A stretch of 64,000 nt of DNA from Hoyosella rhizosphaerae (GCF_014643175.1 NZ_BMJH01000001.1:1277926-1341925); one strand, 5' to 3'. Shown: positions 8,964 through 20,909, counted from the first letter of the stretch. Numbers and translations are program-made. Notes: generated by a model from the letters alone, not told the origin.

Positions 8964-9925
8964 CGGCCTTTACCGAACCCCGCGATCAGTTCACGAGCTA
9001 GCGCACGATATGCGACGGCTCCCGCAGATTTGGGTGCCCAACTTGTGATGGGCTCCCCCGCGACGCTCGTTTCTGGGAATCGAACGGTGCGGTTGATTGT
9101 GGTGTGGAAGACGAGGTCTCCGAATACTTCGACTACGCGATTCATGACGTCGCGGGCGTGCAGGGTGCGGGAGTCAAACATGGTCACCAAGATGCCAGCC
9201 ATTTGGAGACGCGGGTTGAGCCGTTCTTGCACTTTGTGCACAGTATCGTTGAGTAGCGCCAATCCTCGCAAGCTGAAGTATTCACACTCCATGGGGATCA
9301 TGACACCGTCAGAGCAGGCCAGCGCGTTGACTGTTAGCAGTCCCAACGATGGTTGGCAGTCGATGAGTACATAGTCGTACCTGTCGAGCACGGGGTGTAG
9401 TGCGCGGAACAATGTCTGTTCGCGACCCACCTCGTTGACCAGCTGAATCTCTGCGGCAGACAGGTCGATGTTGCTCGGTAGCAGGTCCATGCCGTCGACG
9501 CGCGTTCGCATGATGACGTCTTCGATGGATGCCCGTGGCTCGACCAGCAAGTTGTAGACCGTTTGATCGAGGTCGTGGTGCGCCACGCCCAGCCCTGCAG
9601 ACAGTGCGCCCTGCGGATCTAGGTCCACCAGAAGGACCCTGCGACCGTAATCTGCGAGCGCTGCGCCAAGGTTGATCGTCGATGTTGTTTTACCGACGCC
9701 ACCTTTTTGGTTGCAGAGCGACAAAACCTTCGCGGGCCCGTGTCCGCGAATGGGGTTTGGTTCCGGTATTTCACGGATCGGTCGGCCCGTTGGGCCTAGT
9801 TCCGTGGTACTTGCCTCTGACGGGCTTACGCCGCTGAAGGTTCCATCCGCGTCGTCCTCACCAGTGTGTCCGCTCAACGCGGCTGGTCGTTCGGACTCCG
9901 CTGCGAAGGGCTGCGGTGTCTTCAC
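8960..9925 (-). CDS. ParA/Soj-family chromosome-partitioning ATPase, second chromosomal copy type
   Basis: About 321 aa from the GTG at 9925. The deviant Walker A motif KGGVGKTTSTIN follows LSLCNQ, with VDLDPQGALSAGLG (Walker A') and YDYVLIDCQPSLGLLT (Walker B), all typical of ParA/MinD ATPases. This copy, linked to scpAB rather than to parB, corresponds to M. tuberculosis Rv1708; its partner is not established. The frame is open to an ATG at 9958, but that codon has no ribosome-binding site, whereas AAAGGAG (9937-9943) lies 11 bases before the GTG at 9925, so I prefer the GTG. The first 70 residues are Pro/Glu-rich and unconserved. No parB or parS site is nearby. Confidence 0.9.
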   Translation of the reverse strand: MKTPQPFAAESERPAALSGHTGEDDADGTFSGVSPSEASTTELGPTGRPIREIPEPNPIRGHGPAKVLSLCNQKGGVGKTTSTINLGAALADYGRRVLLVDLDPQGALSAGLGVAHHDLDQTVYNLLVEPRASIEDVIMRTRVDGMDLLPSNIDLSAAEIQLVNEVGREQTLFRALHPVLDRYDYVLIDCQPSLGLLTVNALACSDGVMIPMECEYFSLRGLALLNDTVHKVQERLNPRLQMAGILVTMFDSRTLHARDVMNRVVEVFGDLVFHTTINRTVRFPETSVAGEPITSWAPKSAGAVAYRALARELIAGFGKGR

Positions 9926-10082
9926 GGTTACGGGTTCTCCTTTACTGGGCTGGCCCATGCTGCGTCAAAAGTGACATGTTGTGCCACGTTCACTCGCGTT
10001 TGATTCTGCTAACGGTACCGTTTGCTGGCGTTAAACGTCAGGTTCGACACGAAACGATAACTTCTTGCCGTGTCTGCGACGT

Positions 10083-11000
10083 TCACCGGGCCCTCGGGTG
10101 CGCCTCTGCCCACACTTCCCTCAGCGCTGTCACCGTCACGGCTGTGTAGACCTGCGTTGTGGTCACCGATGCATGGCCAAGCAACTCCTGAAGCACACGG
10201 ACATCGGCACCACCTTCGAGCAAATGCGTGGCGAAAGAATGTCGCAGCGTGTGTGGAGACACTGTTGCTGTCACTCCGGCGCGTTCGGCTGTGTCTTGGA
10301 GGATCTGCCACGCACTTTGGCGAGACAGTCGCCCACCGCGAACATTTAGGAAAACCGCTGGCTGAGACCGGCGCACAAGTGACGGTCTACCACGGACAAG
10401 ATACGCCTGTAGCGCTTCCACAGCCGGTCGACCTACCGGAACTATCCGATGCTTGCCACCTTTACCGCGCAACAACACGGACCTTGATTCAAGATCCACG
10501 TCATCGACGTCAAGGTTCGTTGCTTCGGTTATACGGGCACCGCACGAGTAGAGGAGTTCTAGCAGCGCACGATCACGCAATCCACGTGGGCCGTCACCCT
10601 CACGTCCTGCACTGTCCAAGATCGCCAGGACGTCATCGACAGGAAGTGCTTTGGGGAGGCGTTTGTTGGGACTTGGTGGTTTAACAGCCCGCGCTACGTC
10701 GGTTGATGTCATTCCTTCGGCCAGCGCGAACCGGTGCAAGCCACGCGCAGCGATTAACGCCCGCGCCACTGAACTTGACGACAACGGACGAACCTTGTTA
10801 TCCGGATCTCCTTGACGCAGGGTCACCACAAACTGCTCGACATCGCTTTCTGCGACGTCGGCGAGATTGTGAATGTGCCGATTACTGAGGTGCGCCACAT
10901 ATCGCTGCAGGTCACGACGATAAGACAGCAAAGTGTTTGGCGAAGCGCCTTTTTCTACGGCCAGGTGATCTAAATACGCAGCGACCTGCGTGGCGATCAT
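10083..11000 (-). CDS. xerD: Tyrosine recombinase XerD
   Basis: 305 aa from the ATG at 11000. XerD with XerC resolves chromosome dimers at dif. The core-binding domain is N-terminal ([26 protein letters not shown]). The catalytic domain shows Arg in [18 protein letters not shown], Lys in [41 protein letters not shown] and the nucleophile Tyr in TTTQVYTAV, so the Arg-His-x-x-Arg-Tyr set is complete. An upstream in-frame ATG (11060) would overlap the nudix gene by 55 bp; the chosen start lies 5 bp after the nudix stop and matches the usual family N-terminus. Conservation with Rv1700-Rv1701 order supports a housekeeping role and not a phage integrase. Confidence 0.94.
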   Translation of the reverse strand: MIATQVAAYLDHLAVEKGASPNTLLSYRRDLQRYVAHLSNRHIHNLADVAESDVEQFVVTLRQGDPDNKVRPLSSSSVARALIAARGLHRFALAEGMTSTDVARAVKPPSPNKRLPKALPVDDVLAILDSAGREGDGPRGLRDRALLELLYSCGARITEATNLDVDDVDLESRSVLLRGKGGKHRIVPVGRPAVEALQAYLVRGRPSLVRRSQPAVFLNVRGGRLSRQSAWQILQDTAERAGVTATVSPHTLRHSFATHLLEGGADVRVLQELLGHASVTTTQVYTAVTVTALREVWAEAHPRAR

Positions 11001-11005
11001 CAAGG

Positions 11006-11644
11006 CTATTCCCCAGAGGGATGGCGCCGTTGAGCTAATTTGGTGGGTCGGGTGCTCCACGGAGCGTCAACTGAACGGAGGGCGACATCGTTTCGCCGCG
11101 CCACGTCGAGCGCCAAAATCCCCGCTATCGCGGTGGCGTTGACGATGTCGCCATTGAGCACTTTGCGAACCGCATCAGCCAACGGGATGCGGTGAATGTG
11201 CATGTCCGCTTCCTCATGCTCAGGATCCGGGCGGTCAATGTCTTGTAGATCTTGGGCAACAAAAACTCGAATCGCCTCGTCAGTCATTCCAGGCGAAACT
11301 GCCGCATCGACGAGAACTGCCCAGGTTCGGGCGGAAAGCCCAGTTTCTTCCATCAACTCGCGTTGCGCGGCAGCCACCGGCGACTCGCCTGGCTCGTCGA
11401 GCAAACCCGCGGGGAGCTCCCAGAGCCGATCCCCCACCGGGTGTCGGTACTGGTCGACCATCACGATCTGATCGTGTTCGTCAATGGCGACGATGGCGAC
11501 CGCCCCGAAATGTTCCACAACTTCGCGCACTGCGGTGGCATCTCCCGGCATGACTACGTCATCAACACGCAGTGCAAGAATTGCCCCCTCGTATTCGATA
11601 CGAGAAGCGGTGGTACGGAATTCGTGACGGTCGCCGTCGGTCAT
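11006..11644 (-). CDS. ADP-ribose pyrophosphatase-type Nudix hydrolase
   Basis: 212 aa from the ATG at 11644, which lies 13 bp after pyrG. The Nudix box is complete: [24 protein letters not shown] (GX5EX7REUXEEXGU pattern) at about residues 87-110, preceded by [18 protein letters not shown], a substrate-loop signature of ADP-ribose pyrophosphatases. M. tuberculosis Rv1700 in the same position between pyrG and xerD is an ADP-ribose pyrophosphatase. The frame extends upstream to 11782, but that part overlaps pyrG and is not conserved-looking. The enzyme is cytosolic and probably cleaves ADP-ribose to AMP and ribose 5-phosphate. Confidence 0.93.
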   Translation of the reverse strand: MTDGDRHEFRTTASRIEYEGAILALRVDDVVMPGDATAVREVVEHFGAVAIVAIDEHDQIVMVDQYRHPVGDRLWELPAGLLDEPGESPVAAAQRELMEETGLSARTWAVLVDAAVSPGMTDEAIRVFVAQDLQDIDRPDPEHEEADMHIHRIPLADAVRKVLNGDIVNATAIAGILALDVARRNDVALRSVDAPWSTRPTKLAQRRHPSGE

Positions 11645-11657
11645 GATTCTGCTTTGG

Positions 11658-13430
<1,773 letters not shown>

Positions 13431-13564
13431 CTACGACCGACGTGTGGGGCCTGCTGACCCACGGGATTTCACGGTAACACCTGTCACCGCAAACCTGCGA
13501 ACCAACAACCACAACCCGACGTCAGCGAGACTAAAATCCCACAATGAGTGAGACCACGGCCAAG

Positions 13565-14761
13565 CTACTGTCTCAGATCCTGGATGATCCCTTGCACCCA
13601 CAATGCAAACGAGTTCCACGTATCGATAGCCCAGCGAAGCGGATCCTCGACGCCATTGACGATGAGAAGCACCACCAACGCAGCTGACATCAGCGCGAGC
13701 ACAAACAGCGCAATCGCCGTGATCGATACCCTGCTTCGGTAGAGCGTCGCCAACGCGCGCCCGTCAACTAGCCGGTCGCCAACACGGAGACGTGTGAGGA
13801 ACGTGGACGGAGCGTCGTCCACACCATCGCGGTCAAAGAAGTCTTCCAGCGAGCCACGAATACCTACCGTGGCGATTAGGGACGCACCGTGGTGATAAGC
13901 CAACAGCAATGCGAGGTCAGCGGGGCTCGATGCGGCAGGGAACGTCATTGCCCCCACCCCGAGGTCCTGCACGCGTTCTAGGCCCTTGGCATAACCGTCA
14001 GGCTCTGCGGGCAACAGGATTTGCGCGCCACATTTCAATGTTTCCGAACTAATCACATCCGGATCGCCGATAATCAGGTCTGGCTTGCTACCGGACCGGA
14101 ACAGCGCATCGGCACCGCCATTCACACCGATGAGTATCGGCTGGTATTCCTTAATAAACGGACGCACACGCTTGAGGTCTTTCTCAAATCCCGTGTTCGC
14201 GCCGACAACTACAACCTGCCGGTCCTTCAGCGGAACATCAAGATCTGGCACGCCGATTCCCTCAACCAACAACGGGCTCTCGTCGTGGAGGAAGTTCACC
14301 ATGTTGCCGGCGAAATCATCTAAGTGGGCGGCAAGAGACTGCTTCGCATCGGCCAGAAGATCCTTGATTTCTTCTTCACGAAGTTCGATTCCTTGGCCAA
14401 TCAACCGCTGGCCGAGAAAGATATCCCCTTCGTGGATGCGCACCTTTGCGCCGTCTTTGATTTCGTCTTGCAGTTCGCCATCAACGCAATCGATAAGCAA
14501 AATGCCAGCTTGTACGAGCTGCAGCGGTCCGGCGTTGGGGTATCGTCCGGTGATTGACGACGCCAGGTTCACCACCGCGGCGACATCGGCTCGGATCAAC
14601 ACATCACACGTCTTGCGGTCAAGATCTGGATGGTTGAGGACGACCACATCACCACGCCCCGCGCGGCGAACAACCTTCGTCGTTTCACGATCGAACCGTG
14701 CAGTGCCACTCAATCCGGGCAAGGCAGTGCTATTTCGCGACAGCAGGGAGGGCATCTTCAT
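13565..14761 (-). CDS. steA: Cytokinetic ring protein SteA
   Basis: 398 aa. The N-terminal and middle parts form the SteA/thiamine-pyrophosphokinase-like fold: RRAGRGDVVVLNHPDLD, VNLASSITGRYPNAGPL and KPDLIIGDPDVIS are recognisable. One or two hydrophobic helices lie near the C-terminus (ITAIALFVLALMSAALVVLL), followed by an amphipathic tail. In Corynebacterium, SteA acts with membrane partner SteB in the pathway that activates the RipC cell-separation hydrolase (established there). The gene lies between recN and pyrG as in M. tuberculosis (Rv1697), but no steB/mctB-like gene follows. The start ATG has no clear ribosome-binding site. Confidence 0.9.
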   Translation of the reverse strand: MKMPSLLSRNSTALPGLSGTARFDRETTKVVRRAGRGDVVVLNHPDLDRKTCDVLIRADVAAVVNLASSITGRYPNAGPLQLVQAGILLIDCVDGELQDEIKDGAKVRIHEGDIFLGQRLIGQGIELREEEIKDLLADAKQSLAAHLDDFAGNMVNFLHDESPLLVEGIGVPDLDVPLKDRQVVVVGANTGFEKDLKRVRPFIKEYQPILIGVNGGADALFRSGSKPDLIIGDPDVISSETLKCGAQILLPAEPDGYAKGLERVQDLGVGAMTFPAASSPADLALLLAYHHGASLIATVGIRGSLEDFFDRDGVDDAPSTFLTRLRVGDRLVDGRALATLYRSRVSITAIALFVLALMSAALVVLLIVNGVEDPLRWAIDTWNSFALWVQGIIQDLRQ

Positions 14762-14811
14762 GTCCCGATGATGAACCTGTCAAGCGTTATCTCGTTGGAG
14801 GCGCGCCGAGA

Positions 14812-16599
14812 TCAAAAAGTTACGAAATTTTCGCACTCGGAAATCGCAGTGGCTCGAAGCTCGTCTGCGTGCGCTCGGGCGGTGTCAGACTCACCCATCC
14901 CGGCGAGCATTCGGGCCAACTCTGCAACGCGCTCACTGTCGGTTAGTGTCCGCACTCCACTGACTACTCCACCTTGGGAATCATCTTGTTTGTCGACCAC
15001 GAGATGAGTGTCTGCGTAAGCGGCTACCTGCGGTAGGTGGGTAACAACAATCACCTGATGGGTGCGGGCAAGTTTGGCTAGCCGCCGCCCAATCTCCACC
15101 GCGGCACGACCACCCACGCCAGCATCAACCTCATCGAATACGAGTGTCCCTGCCCCATCGCCGCCAGCGAGAACAACCTCAAGCGCGAGCATCACCCGTG
15201 ACAACTCTCCGCCAGACGCACTTTTTGCAATTGGCATTGGCTGTGCGCCGCTGTGAGACGCGAGGCGAAACTCAACCTCATCAACTCCATACGGCCCAGC
15301 AGAAAACCACTGTCCGTCGATCTCAACGGCGCCCTCGGTCATCGCTGGAACGGGCGTTGAGTCAACTTCGATCGTTAGTGTGGACTTCCCCATAGCAAGG
15401 CCAGCCAACTCCGCGGATACAGCAGAGGCCAAGAAACCAGCTGCCTTTTTCCGAGCGACAGAAAGCTTCGCCGCGCACGTCGCCACATCAGCTTGCGCCT
15501 TACTCACCTGTGCCGTTAGTTCCTCGAGCGCATCAGCGGAAACATCAATCTTCGTCAGACGTTCTCGTGCAGCCGAAGCCCACGCAATTACTCCATCGAT
15601 ATCGGCCGCATACTTCCGCGTGAGAATCCTCAGTTCAGATTGCCGACTCAACAATCCGTCGAGCGCCCCAGGATCCGTCGGAAGGTCACTGAGGAACCCA
15701 CTCAACTCGGCACCTAAGTCACTGACCACAGCGATTGCTTCGGCCGCGCGCGTAGCTAGTCCTCGCAAAACTGGATCATCCGACGTTTCGAGAGTGTTCC
15801 GAGCTTCTCCGAGTAACGACAGTGCGTTTGCGTCATCGCCGTTGCCGCTACCAAAATCTCCACCGCCAGCCACAGCTGCAGCAGCAGACGTAGCGGCCTC
15901 ACGGAGCGAATCAAGGTCACCTAGTCGACGTACCTCAGCAGCGATCAGGTCGTCTTCGCCTGGTTGGGGACTAACCTCGTCAATTTCGTTGAGCCCAAAC
16001 GTCAACCGATCGTGTTCCTGAGCAAGTTCCCGCGACCGAGTTGTTCGTTCGTTTAACTCCGCAGCCAGTTCTTTCCACCGTCGCCGCGCATTTCGATACT
16101 TCTCCACCAACGGTGCGATCTTCTCCGCACCAAACCTGTCGAGTGCATGCCTTTGCTGGTCTGGCTTTAACAGTCGCAACTGATCATTTTGGCCATGCAC
16201 CGTAAGCAGGGTTCCGGTGAACCGCCCAAGAACACTTGCCGGCACACTCCGCCCACCAAGGTGAGCCCTCGAACGCCCCTCGGACGTCACCGTTCGCACA
16301 GCGATGATCGATCCGTCGCTATCAGGTTCCGCGCCAGCCGATTCAAGCATCTCGGTGACTTCTGCTTGAGTAGATTCAGTAGACGTCTCGGTACTAAAGC
16401 GCCCCTCGACAATGGCTCTGTCCGCACCAGCTCGCACTCGCCTGGGATCAGCGCGCACCCCGCCGAGCAGATGCAAGCTCGTCACGACCATCGTTTTTCC
16501 GGCGCCAGTCTCCCCTGTCAAGACGGTCAAACCGGAGTGCAACTCTGCGGACGCCTGATCGATAACGCCCAAACAACTTATGCGTAATTCAACTAGCAC
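14812..16599 (-). CDS. recN: DNA repair protein RecN
   Basis: 595 aa. RecN is an SMC-like ATPase that acts at double-strand breaks. The N-terminal lobe has Walker A GETGAGKT at residues 29-36 and LRISCLGVID just before. The centre is coiled-coil rich (residues about 150-380, many Glu/Ala/Leu). The C-terminal lobe has the signature ASGGELSRVMLALE and Walker B LVFDEVDAGVGGRAA, then VTHLPQVAAYAD. It starts 2 bp after the nadK stop, so it is co-transcribed with nadK and tlyA, an arrangement widely kept in actinobacteria. Confidence 0.97.
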   Translation of the reverse strand: MLVELRISCLGVIDQASAELHSGLTVLTGETGAGKTMVVTSLHLLGGVRADPRRVRAGADRAIVEGRFSTETSTESTQAEVTEMLESAGAEPDSDGSIIAVRTVTSEGRSRAHLGGRSVPASVLGRFTGTLLTVHGQNDQLRLLKPDQQRHALDRFGAEKIAPLVEKYRNARRRWKELAAELNERTTRSRELAQEHDRLTFGLNEIDEVSPQPGEDDLIAAEVRRLGDLDSLREAATSAAAAVAGGGDFGSGNGDDANALSLLGEARNTLETSDDPVLRGLATRAAEAIAVVSDLGAELSGFLSDLPTDPGALDGLLSRQSELRILTRKYAADIDGVIAWASAARERLTKIDVSADALEELTAQVSKAQADVATCAAKLSVARKKAAGFLASAVSAELAGLAMGKSTLTIEVDSTPVPAMTEGAVEIDGQWFSAGPYGVDEVEFRLASHSGAQPMPIAKSASGGELSRVMLALEVVLAGGDGAGTLVFDEVDAGVGGRAAVEIGRRLAKLARTHQVIVVTHLPQVAAYADTHLVVDKQDDSQGGVVSGVRTLTDSERVAELARMLAGMGESDTARAHADELRATAISECENFVTF

Positions 16600-16601
16600 G
16601 A

Positions 16602-17549
16602 TTACTCCTCCCCCAAGCCTGCAACCGAGCGCCCACGCCAGCCTTGAACAGGCAACTCAAACTTGCGTACAAGACGGTCAGCAAACGGCGCGGAGTCCAA
16701 CCGCGCCCACAAAACAGGGGCAGAGTCCTTCCTGAACTCGATACGCCCACCTGCGGGAACTTGCGAAATTCGTCGACCGTCGCAAAACACCAATGCATCA
16801 TGGCCGCTAGGGTCAATTTCCACGGCAACAACAGAATTCGGGCTAGTCACCATGGGGCGTGCGAACAACGCGTGAGCATTGCTCGGCACAACAAGTAATG
16901 CCTCAAGCTCGGGCCACACAATCGGACCACCAGCCGAAAACGCGTAGGCCGTAGATCCGGTGGGCGTTGCGATAAGAACACCGTCGCACCCAAATGCGGA
17001 CACTGGCCTACCGTCCACCTCCAACACCACTTCAAGCACACCGAGTCGTGGCGCCTTCTCGACGCTCGCCTCGTTTAGCGCCCAGCCCGACGCGATAATT
17101 TCGCCACCAAGCCACACCTTCATGTCCAGCGTCATTCGGGTTTCCACCCGATACTCACGCCGCACGACCTTACCCAACGCATCCTCGAGGTGATCAACTT
17201 CGGTTTCCGCCAAGAAACCAATCCGACCGAGGTTTATACCCAAGACCGGAATATTGGCTTGCCGAGCTAGTTCCGCAGCACGCAACATAGATCCGTCGCC
17301 GCCGAGAACAAGAACAATTTCGCAACCCGCCGCAGCGTCAGGACCGGCCTCAATTACAGTTTCGTACCCCGATAAGGTTTCCTCCACGAGGTGGGTGCTC
17401 GCAGCTTCGTGCGCAAGTACACGCAACCCCATGCCATAGTGCTGAAGAATATGGGAAACGTGCTTAATCGTAGGTGCAATATCCGGCCGACCGGTGTGCG
17501 CGACTAGCAGGATCTCCCTCGCAGCCGCACTAGTTGCCCCGCTCGTCAC
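16602..17549 (-). CDS. nadK: NAD kinase
   Basis: 315 aa. It phosphorylates NAD to NADP, the only known bacterial route to NADP. The family GGDGS motif occurs in [14 protein letters not shown] (about residues 81-94), with [10 protein letters not shown] shortly after and the NAD-binding motif [16 protein letters not shown] near residue 195. It overlaps the tlyA stop by 4 bp, and recN begins 2 bp after its own stop. The C-terminal 20 residues are unconserved. Confidence 0.97.
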   Translation of the reverse strand: MTSGATSAAAREILLVAHTGRPDIAPTIKHVSHILQHYGMGLRVLAHEAASTHLVEETLSGYETVIEAGPDAAAGCEIVLVLGGDGSMLRAAELARQANIPVLGINLGRIGFLAETEVDHLEDALGKVVRREYRVETRMTLDMKVWLGGEIIASGWALNEASVEKAPRLGVLEVVLEVDGRPVSAFGCDGVLIATPTGSTAYAFSAGGPIVWPELEALLVVPSNAHALFARPMVTSPNSVVAVEIDPSGHDALVFCDGRRISQVPAGGRIEFRKDSAPVLWARLDSAPFADRLVRKFELPVQGWRGRSVAGLGEE

Positions 17550-18394
17550 TGTGGGCCCTCGTCAACAGCCCGACGCACCATGTGTTCCACCATCTCGACC
17601 ACCTCAGAAGCAACCTTTTGATCGCTCGGTTTGTCAACGACTGCAGCTTTTGTCAGCCACAAAAAGTACTCAACATTGCCTGAAGGTCCTGGAAGTGGAC
17701 TTGCTACTACATCCCGGACATCAAAGCCATGCGCAACTGCGGCACACGCGACCTTCACCACCACTTCGCGTCGCATCGCACTATCGCGAACTACTCCGCC
17801 CGATCCTAGCCGTTCCTTGCCAACTTCGAACTGCGGCTTCACCATCGGCAGAACATCTGCACCCAGTTTTGCGCATCGAGCGAACGCTGGAAGTACAAGT
17901 TCGAGTGAAATAAAGGACAGATCAGCGACAATCACATCAACGTCGCCGCCAATCTGAAGGGGCTCTAAATTGCGGACATTAGTCCGGTCAAAGACATTGA
18001 CCCGTGGGTCGTTTTGTAACCGCCACACCAGTTGCCCGTAGCCAACATCAACAGCGGCTACCTCTGACACTCCGCGACGAAGGAGAACATCAGTGAACCC
18101 ACCGGTAGACGCACCGGCGTCTAGACATCGGCGGCCCTTCAGCTGAAGGCCTCCCGATTCGAACCGTTCGAGCGCCCCTACGAGCTTGTGCGCACCGCGC
18201 GACGCCCAATTGTCGTCTGATTCACCTGCCACGATGTGCAACGGGGCATGAACTTCGATCGCAGTAGCCGGCTTAGCGATCACGGCACCTGCGGATTGCA
18301 CTCGGCGAGCGGCAATTAACTCAACCGCATGCTCGCGCGACCGCGCAAGACCACGTCGCACAAGCTCTGCATCCACGCGCACTCTACGGGCCAT
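17546..18394 (-). CDS. tlyA: rRNA 2'-O-methyltransferase TlyA
   Basis: 282 aa. It contains an N-terminal S4 RNA-binding domain (residues 1-60, [21 protein letters not shown]) and an FtsJ-like methyltransferase domain: [11 protein letters not shown], AdoMet motif [27 protein letters not shown], and [12 protein letters not shown]. The M. tuberculosis enzyme methylates 16S C1409 and 23S C1920, and loss of it alters capreomycin susceptibility (established). The ATG shares its A with the stop of the preceding small gene (TGATG), and its end overlaps nadK by 4 bp, so the cluster is tightly coupled. Confidence 0.95.
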   Translation of the reverse strand: MARRVRVDAELVRRGLARSREHAVELIAARRVQSAGAVIAKPATAIEVHAPLHIVAGESDDNWASRGAHKLVGALERFESGGLQLKGRRCLDAGASTGGFTDVLLRRGVSEVAAVDVGYGQLVWRLQNDPRVNVFDRTNVRNLEPLQIGGDVDVIVADLSFISLELVLPAFARCAKLGADVLPMVKPQFEVGKERLGSGGVVRDSAMRREVVVKVACAAVAHGFDVRDVVASPLPGPSGNVEYFLWLTKAAVVDKPSDQKVASEVVEMVEHMVRRAVDEGPQ

Positions 18395-18618
18395 CAGACG
18401 TCTTCCACTGCGTCAAGCGCCTCCGCGAGAATCGCGTGCGCCCGTTCGAATAACACAATGTCACTACCAGTAAGCGGAGCGCCGCTTTCGCGCCCAGCAT
18501 CGAGTTTGTCGCACAGCGAGCGCATTTCATTCTGAACCCGTTCCGCCGTCCAAGCTGAACTCGCTGCGCGGCTAGGCCCAGGTATCGGCGCCCGTACGTT
18601 TGTTGTCGAATTACTCAT
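18394..18618 (-). CDS. Small conserved protein between HAD and tlyA genes
   Basis: 74 aa from the ATG at 18618; an upstream ATG at 18642 would overlap the HAD gene more deeply. Residues 30-74 form one or two amphipathic helices (AERVQNEMRSLCDKLDAGRE and DIVLFERAHAILAEALDAVED). M. tuberculosis has a small ORF of similar size in this position (Rv1693), so conserved position supports reality. Function unknown. It overlaps the HAD gene by 8 bp and tlyA by 1 bp, so it is expressed with them. Confidence 0.8.
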   Translation of the reverse strand: MSNSTTNVRAPIPGPSRAASSAWTAERVQNEMRSLCDKLDAGRESGAPLTGSDIVLFERAHAILAEALDAVEDV

Positions 18619-19717
18619 CGGAGATAACGCTAGCTGACACACGGCCGCAAGCGCTTGTCATGACGCGCTTACCCTGCAACCACGTGTTGAGCAGTGCCTG
18701 CGACTGAGCATCTTGGGCAACCACACTCACGGTGCACTCAGGGGATGATGTGTCCAGTATGGGCCACACTACTGCTGCCAACTCCCGAAGCGCGGACGCA
18801 CTATCACCGAGGTCTGACGATGCTTTTAGCGACACCGTGACCGCTGTTTGGCCTCTTGCGTGTATTGACCAATCGTCGCCCGTTTTGACCCGAAGGACAT
18901 CTGGCGAGCTATCGAGCGCACGTAAATCCGCACCTATGTAAGTCGGCCTTTCGCCTGGTAGAGCAGCCAAGATATCAACGGGTTGGGAAACACCTGTCAT
19001 TACGTAGAGCGACGGCAGTCTCATCGCGTTTGCGCCCGCAATATCTGTGTCGAGCCGATCACCAACAACCAGTGGTGACACAAAATCGTCGACACTCAAT
19101 GCATCATGAAAAATCTGATTCCCGGGTTTGCCAGCGACAATTGGAGTTTCATTCGTAGCCGCCTGGAGCGCGGCCACCATGGAACCATTCCCAGGCAAAA
19201 GGCCACGTTCCGTCGGGAGGGTTGCATCAATGTTCGCGGCGATCCACGTAGCGCCTGCCCTAATTGCTAGTGCCGCTTCTGCTAAGTCCGCCCAACCAGT
19301 GTGAGTTGAATGCCCCTGGACCACAGCAATGACCTCAGGACCGAAGCTGCGAGTTGCGCTCAGACCTACTGCGCGAACTTCCTCAACTAGCGCATCGGTA
19401 CCGACGACGAGCACAGTGCCCTCACTTGATGCATTTGCTCGCAGGGTTACGGAGAGTAGTTTTGCTGCGGCATGGGCGCTGGTGATGATGTCGCTATTTG
19501 TAGCTGCAAACCCCAATGAGTTCAGGTGTGCAGCAACTTCGTCAACACTTCGGCTTGCATTATTGGTGACGTACAAGCATCGCGGGGCGTTAGCTTGTTG
19601 CGTTCCAGGCCAAGCGAGGGCCTCCACTGCGTACGGTAGGACTCGATTTCCGGCGTAGAGGGTGCCATCAAGGTCGAGTAGGAGTACGTCGTGGCTCGTC
19701 CGAAGGGTTTTCGCCAT
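18611..19717 (-). CDS. HAD-superfamily phosphatase, class IIA (NagD/PGP-like) with C-terminal extension
   Basis: 368 aa. HAD motif I LLLDLDGTLYAG is at residues 14-25, the class IIA cap contains YVTNNASRS (motif II Asn), and motifs III-IV are in IVAGKPGNQIFHDAL and VVGDRLDTDIAGANAM. This class dephosphorylates small phosphometabolites; a homologue at the same locus (Rv1692) is reported as a glycerol-3-phosphate phosphatase. The last 100 residues form an extra alpha/beta domain of unknown role, as in mycobacterial homologues. The upstream TPR-like gene is 37 bp away, suggesting one operon. Confidence 0.92.
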   Translation of the reverse strand: MAKTLRTSHDVLLLDLDGTLYAGNRVLPYAVEALAWPGTQQANAPRCLYVTNNASRSVDEVAAHLNSLGFAATNSDIITSAHAAAKLLSVTLRANASSEGTVLVVGTDALVEEVRAVGLSATRSFGPEVIAVVQGHSTHTGWADLAEAALAIRAGATWIAANIDATLPTERGLLPGNGSMVAALQAATNETPIVAGKPGNQIFHDALSVDDFVSPLVVGDRLDTDIAGANAMRLPSLYVMTGVSQPVDILAALPGERPTYIGADLRALDSSPDVLRVKTGDDWSIHARGQTAVTVSLKASSDLGDSASALRELAAVVWPILDTSSPECTVSVVAQDAQSQALLNTWLQGKRVMTSACGRVSASVISDE

Positions 19718-19756
19718 GTGATCTGCTTGGGTTATGAAGACCTTGGGTTATGGAGA

Positions 19757-20644
19757 CTAAGCGTCGCTGTCGCTGTCTGGCGTATCACGCGCAAACTCCA
19801 CCATGCGGTCTTCTGCGTCGGTTTCTTCCGGGTCAGCTTCCACGGATCGCATGAACCATACGTGGGCCTCGTCGGTGCGACCGGCTGCGAGTAGGGCTTC
19901 AGCGTAGGCGTAGCACAACCGTGCCGCAGCTGGACCTTCCTTTGCGGCATCCAGTTCTGGGCCCTGCAAGGTTACGACTGCTGCATCGTATTGCTCAAGG
20001 TCCATTCGCGCGCCGGCGAGGACGATCTTGAGTTCAATTGCGGAGTCGCCATCAAGAGATTTTGTGTCGAATGTGCGACCGAGTTCGAGTGCTTTCTCCG
20101 GACGACCGAGCCCGCGTTCGCAGTCAGCCATGATGGCAACAAGTCCACTGCCTCCGCTGATGCGGCGAGCTGTTCTGAGTTCATTGAGCGCCTCAGCCCA
20201 TTCGCCGGCGTGATACGCGGTGATGCCAGCGGTTTCGCGAACGACTGCGATTCGGGAGGCTCGACGACGAGCTGCGCGTGCATGTTCGAGGGCTCGTTTG
20301 GGATCTTCGTCGAGTAATTCGACGGCGCATACTAGGTGGCGCGCAACCAGTTCGGCTGACGTTTTGTCTAGCGAGAGTAGGTCGCGGCGAACTTCAGGTG
20401 GGAGTTGTTGAGGTTCAATTTCAGGCGGCAGGAATGGGTCGCGTGGTCGATCATCGCGAACTGATGAACCGGAATCTCGTGAGGAAGAGCGGTTAAACCG
20501 TTGACGGTTGGGGTCTTGGCCGCCGCGACCTGGTGGCGTGTTGCGACCTTGCGTCCGGTTGGAGTTCCGATCACGGTTTGGATTGTCTCGTCCCGATGTC
20601 GCATGGCGTTCGGTTTGTCTTTTGCGCTCGCCACGATCGTCCAC
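19757..20644 (-). CDS. TPR-like helical protein with basic disordered N-terminus
   Basis: 295 aa. Residues 1-75 are low complexity, rich in Arg, Asn, Asp, Gly and Gln (ERKRQTERHATSGRDNPNRD). From about residue 80 there is an all-helical domain: ELVARHLVCAVELLDEDPKRALEHARAARRRA, then a TPR-like repeat run with VRETAGITAYHAGEWAEALNEL and ADCERGLGRPEKALELGRTF. The position next to the HAD gene matches Rv1691, a TPR protein of unknown function. The start is GTG at 20644 with AAGGA seven bases upstream. Protein-protein interaction is the most that can be inferred. Confidence 0.88.
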   Translation of the reverse strand: MDDRGERKRQTERHATSGRDNPNRDRNSNRTQGRNTPPGRGGQDPNRQRFNRSSSRDSGSSVRDDRPRDPFLPPEIEPQQLPPEVRRDLLSLDKTSAELVARHLVCAVELLDEDPKRALEHARAARRRASRIAVVRETAGITAYHAGEWAEALNELRTARRISGGSGLVAIMADCERGLGRPEKALELGRTFDTKSLDGDSAIELKIVLAGARMDLEQYDAAVVTLQGPELDAAKEGPAAARLCYAYAEALLAAGRTDEAHVWFMRSVEADPEETDAEDRMVEFARDTPDSDSDA

Positions 20645-20730
20645 ACGAGGTCCTTCCAGAGAATGTGCATCTATCGCACGGAAAACAACACGGATGACCG
20701 CGCCATATATAGTTCGACTTTGATTGTAGT

Positions 20731-20781
20731 AAAAAAATAGTGGTGGGGTGCACCAGAACTATGTCTGACACACCCCACCAC
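20731..20781 (-). terminator. Intrinsic terminator of the rRNA operon
   Basis: Arms at 20740-20750 and 20771-20781 (gtggtggggtg/caccccaccac) are perfectly complementary. Read on the minus strand the stem is followed by TA and seven T residues (a-run 20731-20737). It lies 10 bp after the 5S gene. Confidence 0.92.
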
Positions 20782-20789
20782 CAACAACC

Positions 20790-20909
20790 CTTGTCCGGCA
20801 GTGACCTACTCTCCCACACCCCAACGAGTGCAGTACCATCGGCGCAAGAGGGCTTAGCTTCCGGGTTCGGAATGGGACCGGGCGTTTCCCACTCTGCTAA
20901 CACCACCGA
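20790..20909 (-). rRNA. rrf: 5S rRNA
   Basis: Recognised on the minus strand from conserved bacterial 5S blocks: CGGTGGTGTTAGCAGAG at the 5' end, GGTCCCATTCCGAACCCGGA in loop B/helix III, and AGTAGGTCACTGCCGGAC at the 3' end. About 120 nt. It is the last gene of the 16S-23S-5S operon, followed by the terminator at 20731-20781. End positions are estimated to a few bases. Confidence 0.95.

Noticed and set aside
10011-10022. Palindrome aacggtaccgtt between parA and xerD
   Set aside because: A 12-bp palindrome occurs by chance often enough. It is not a parS-like site (TGTTTCACGTGAAACA), and I cannot link it to ParA.
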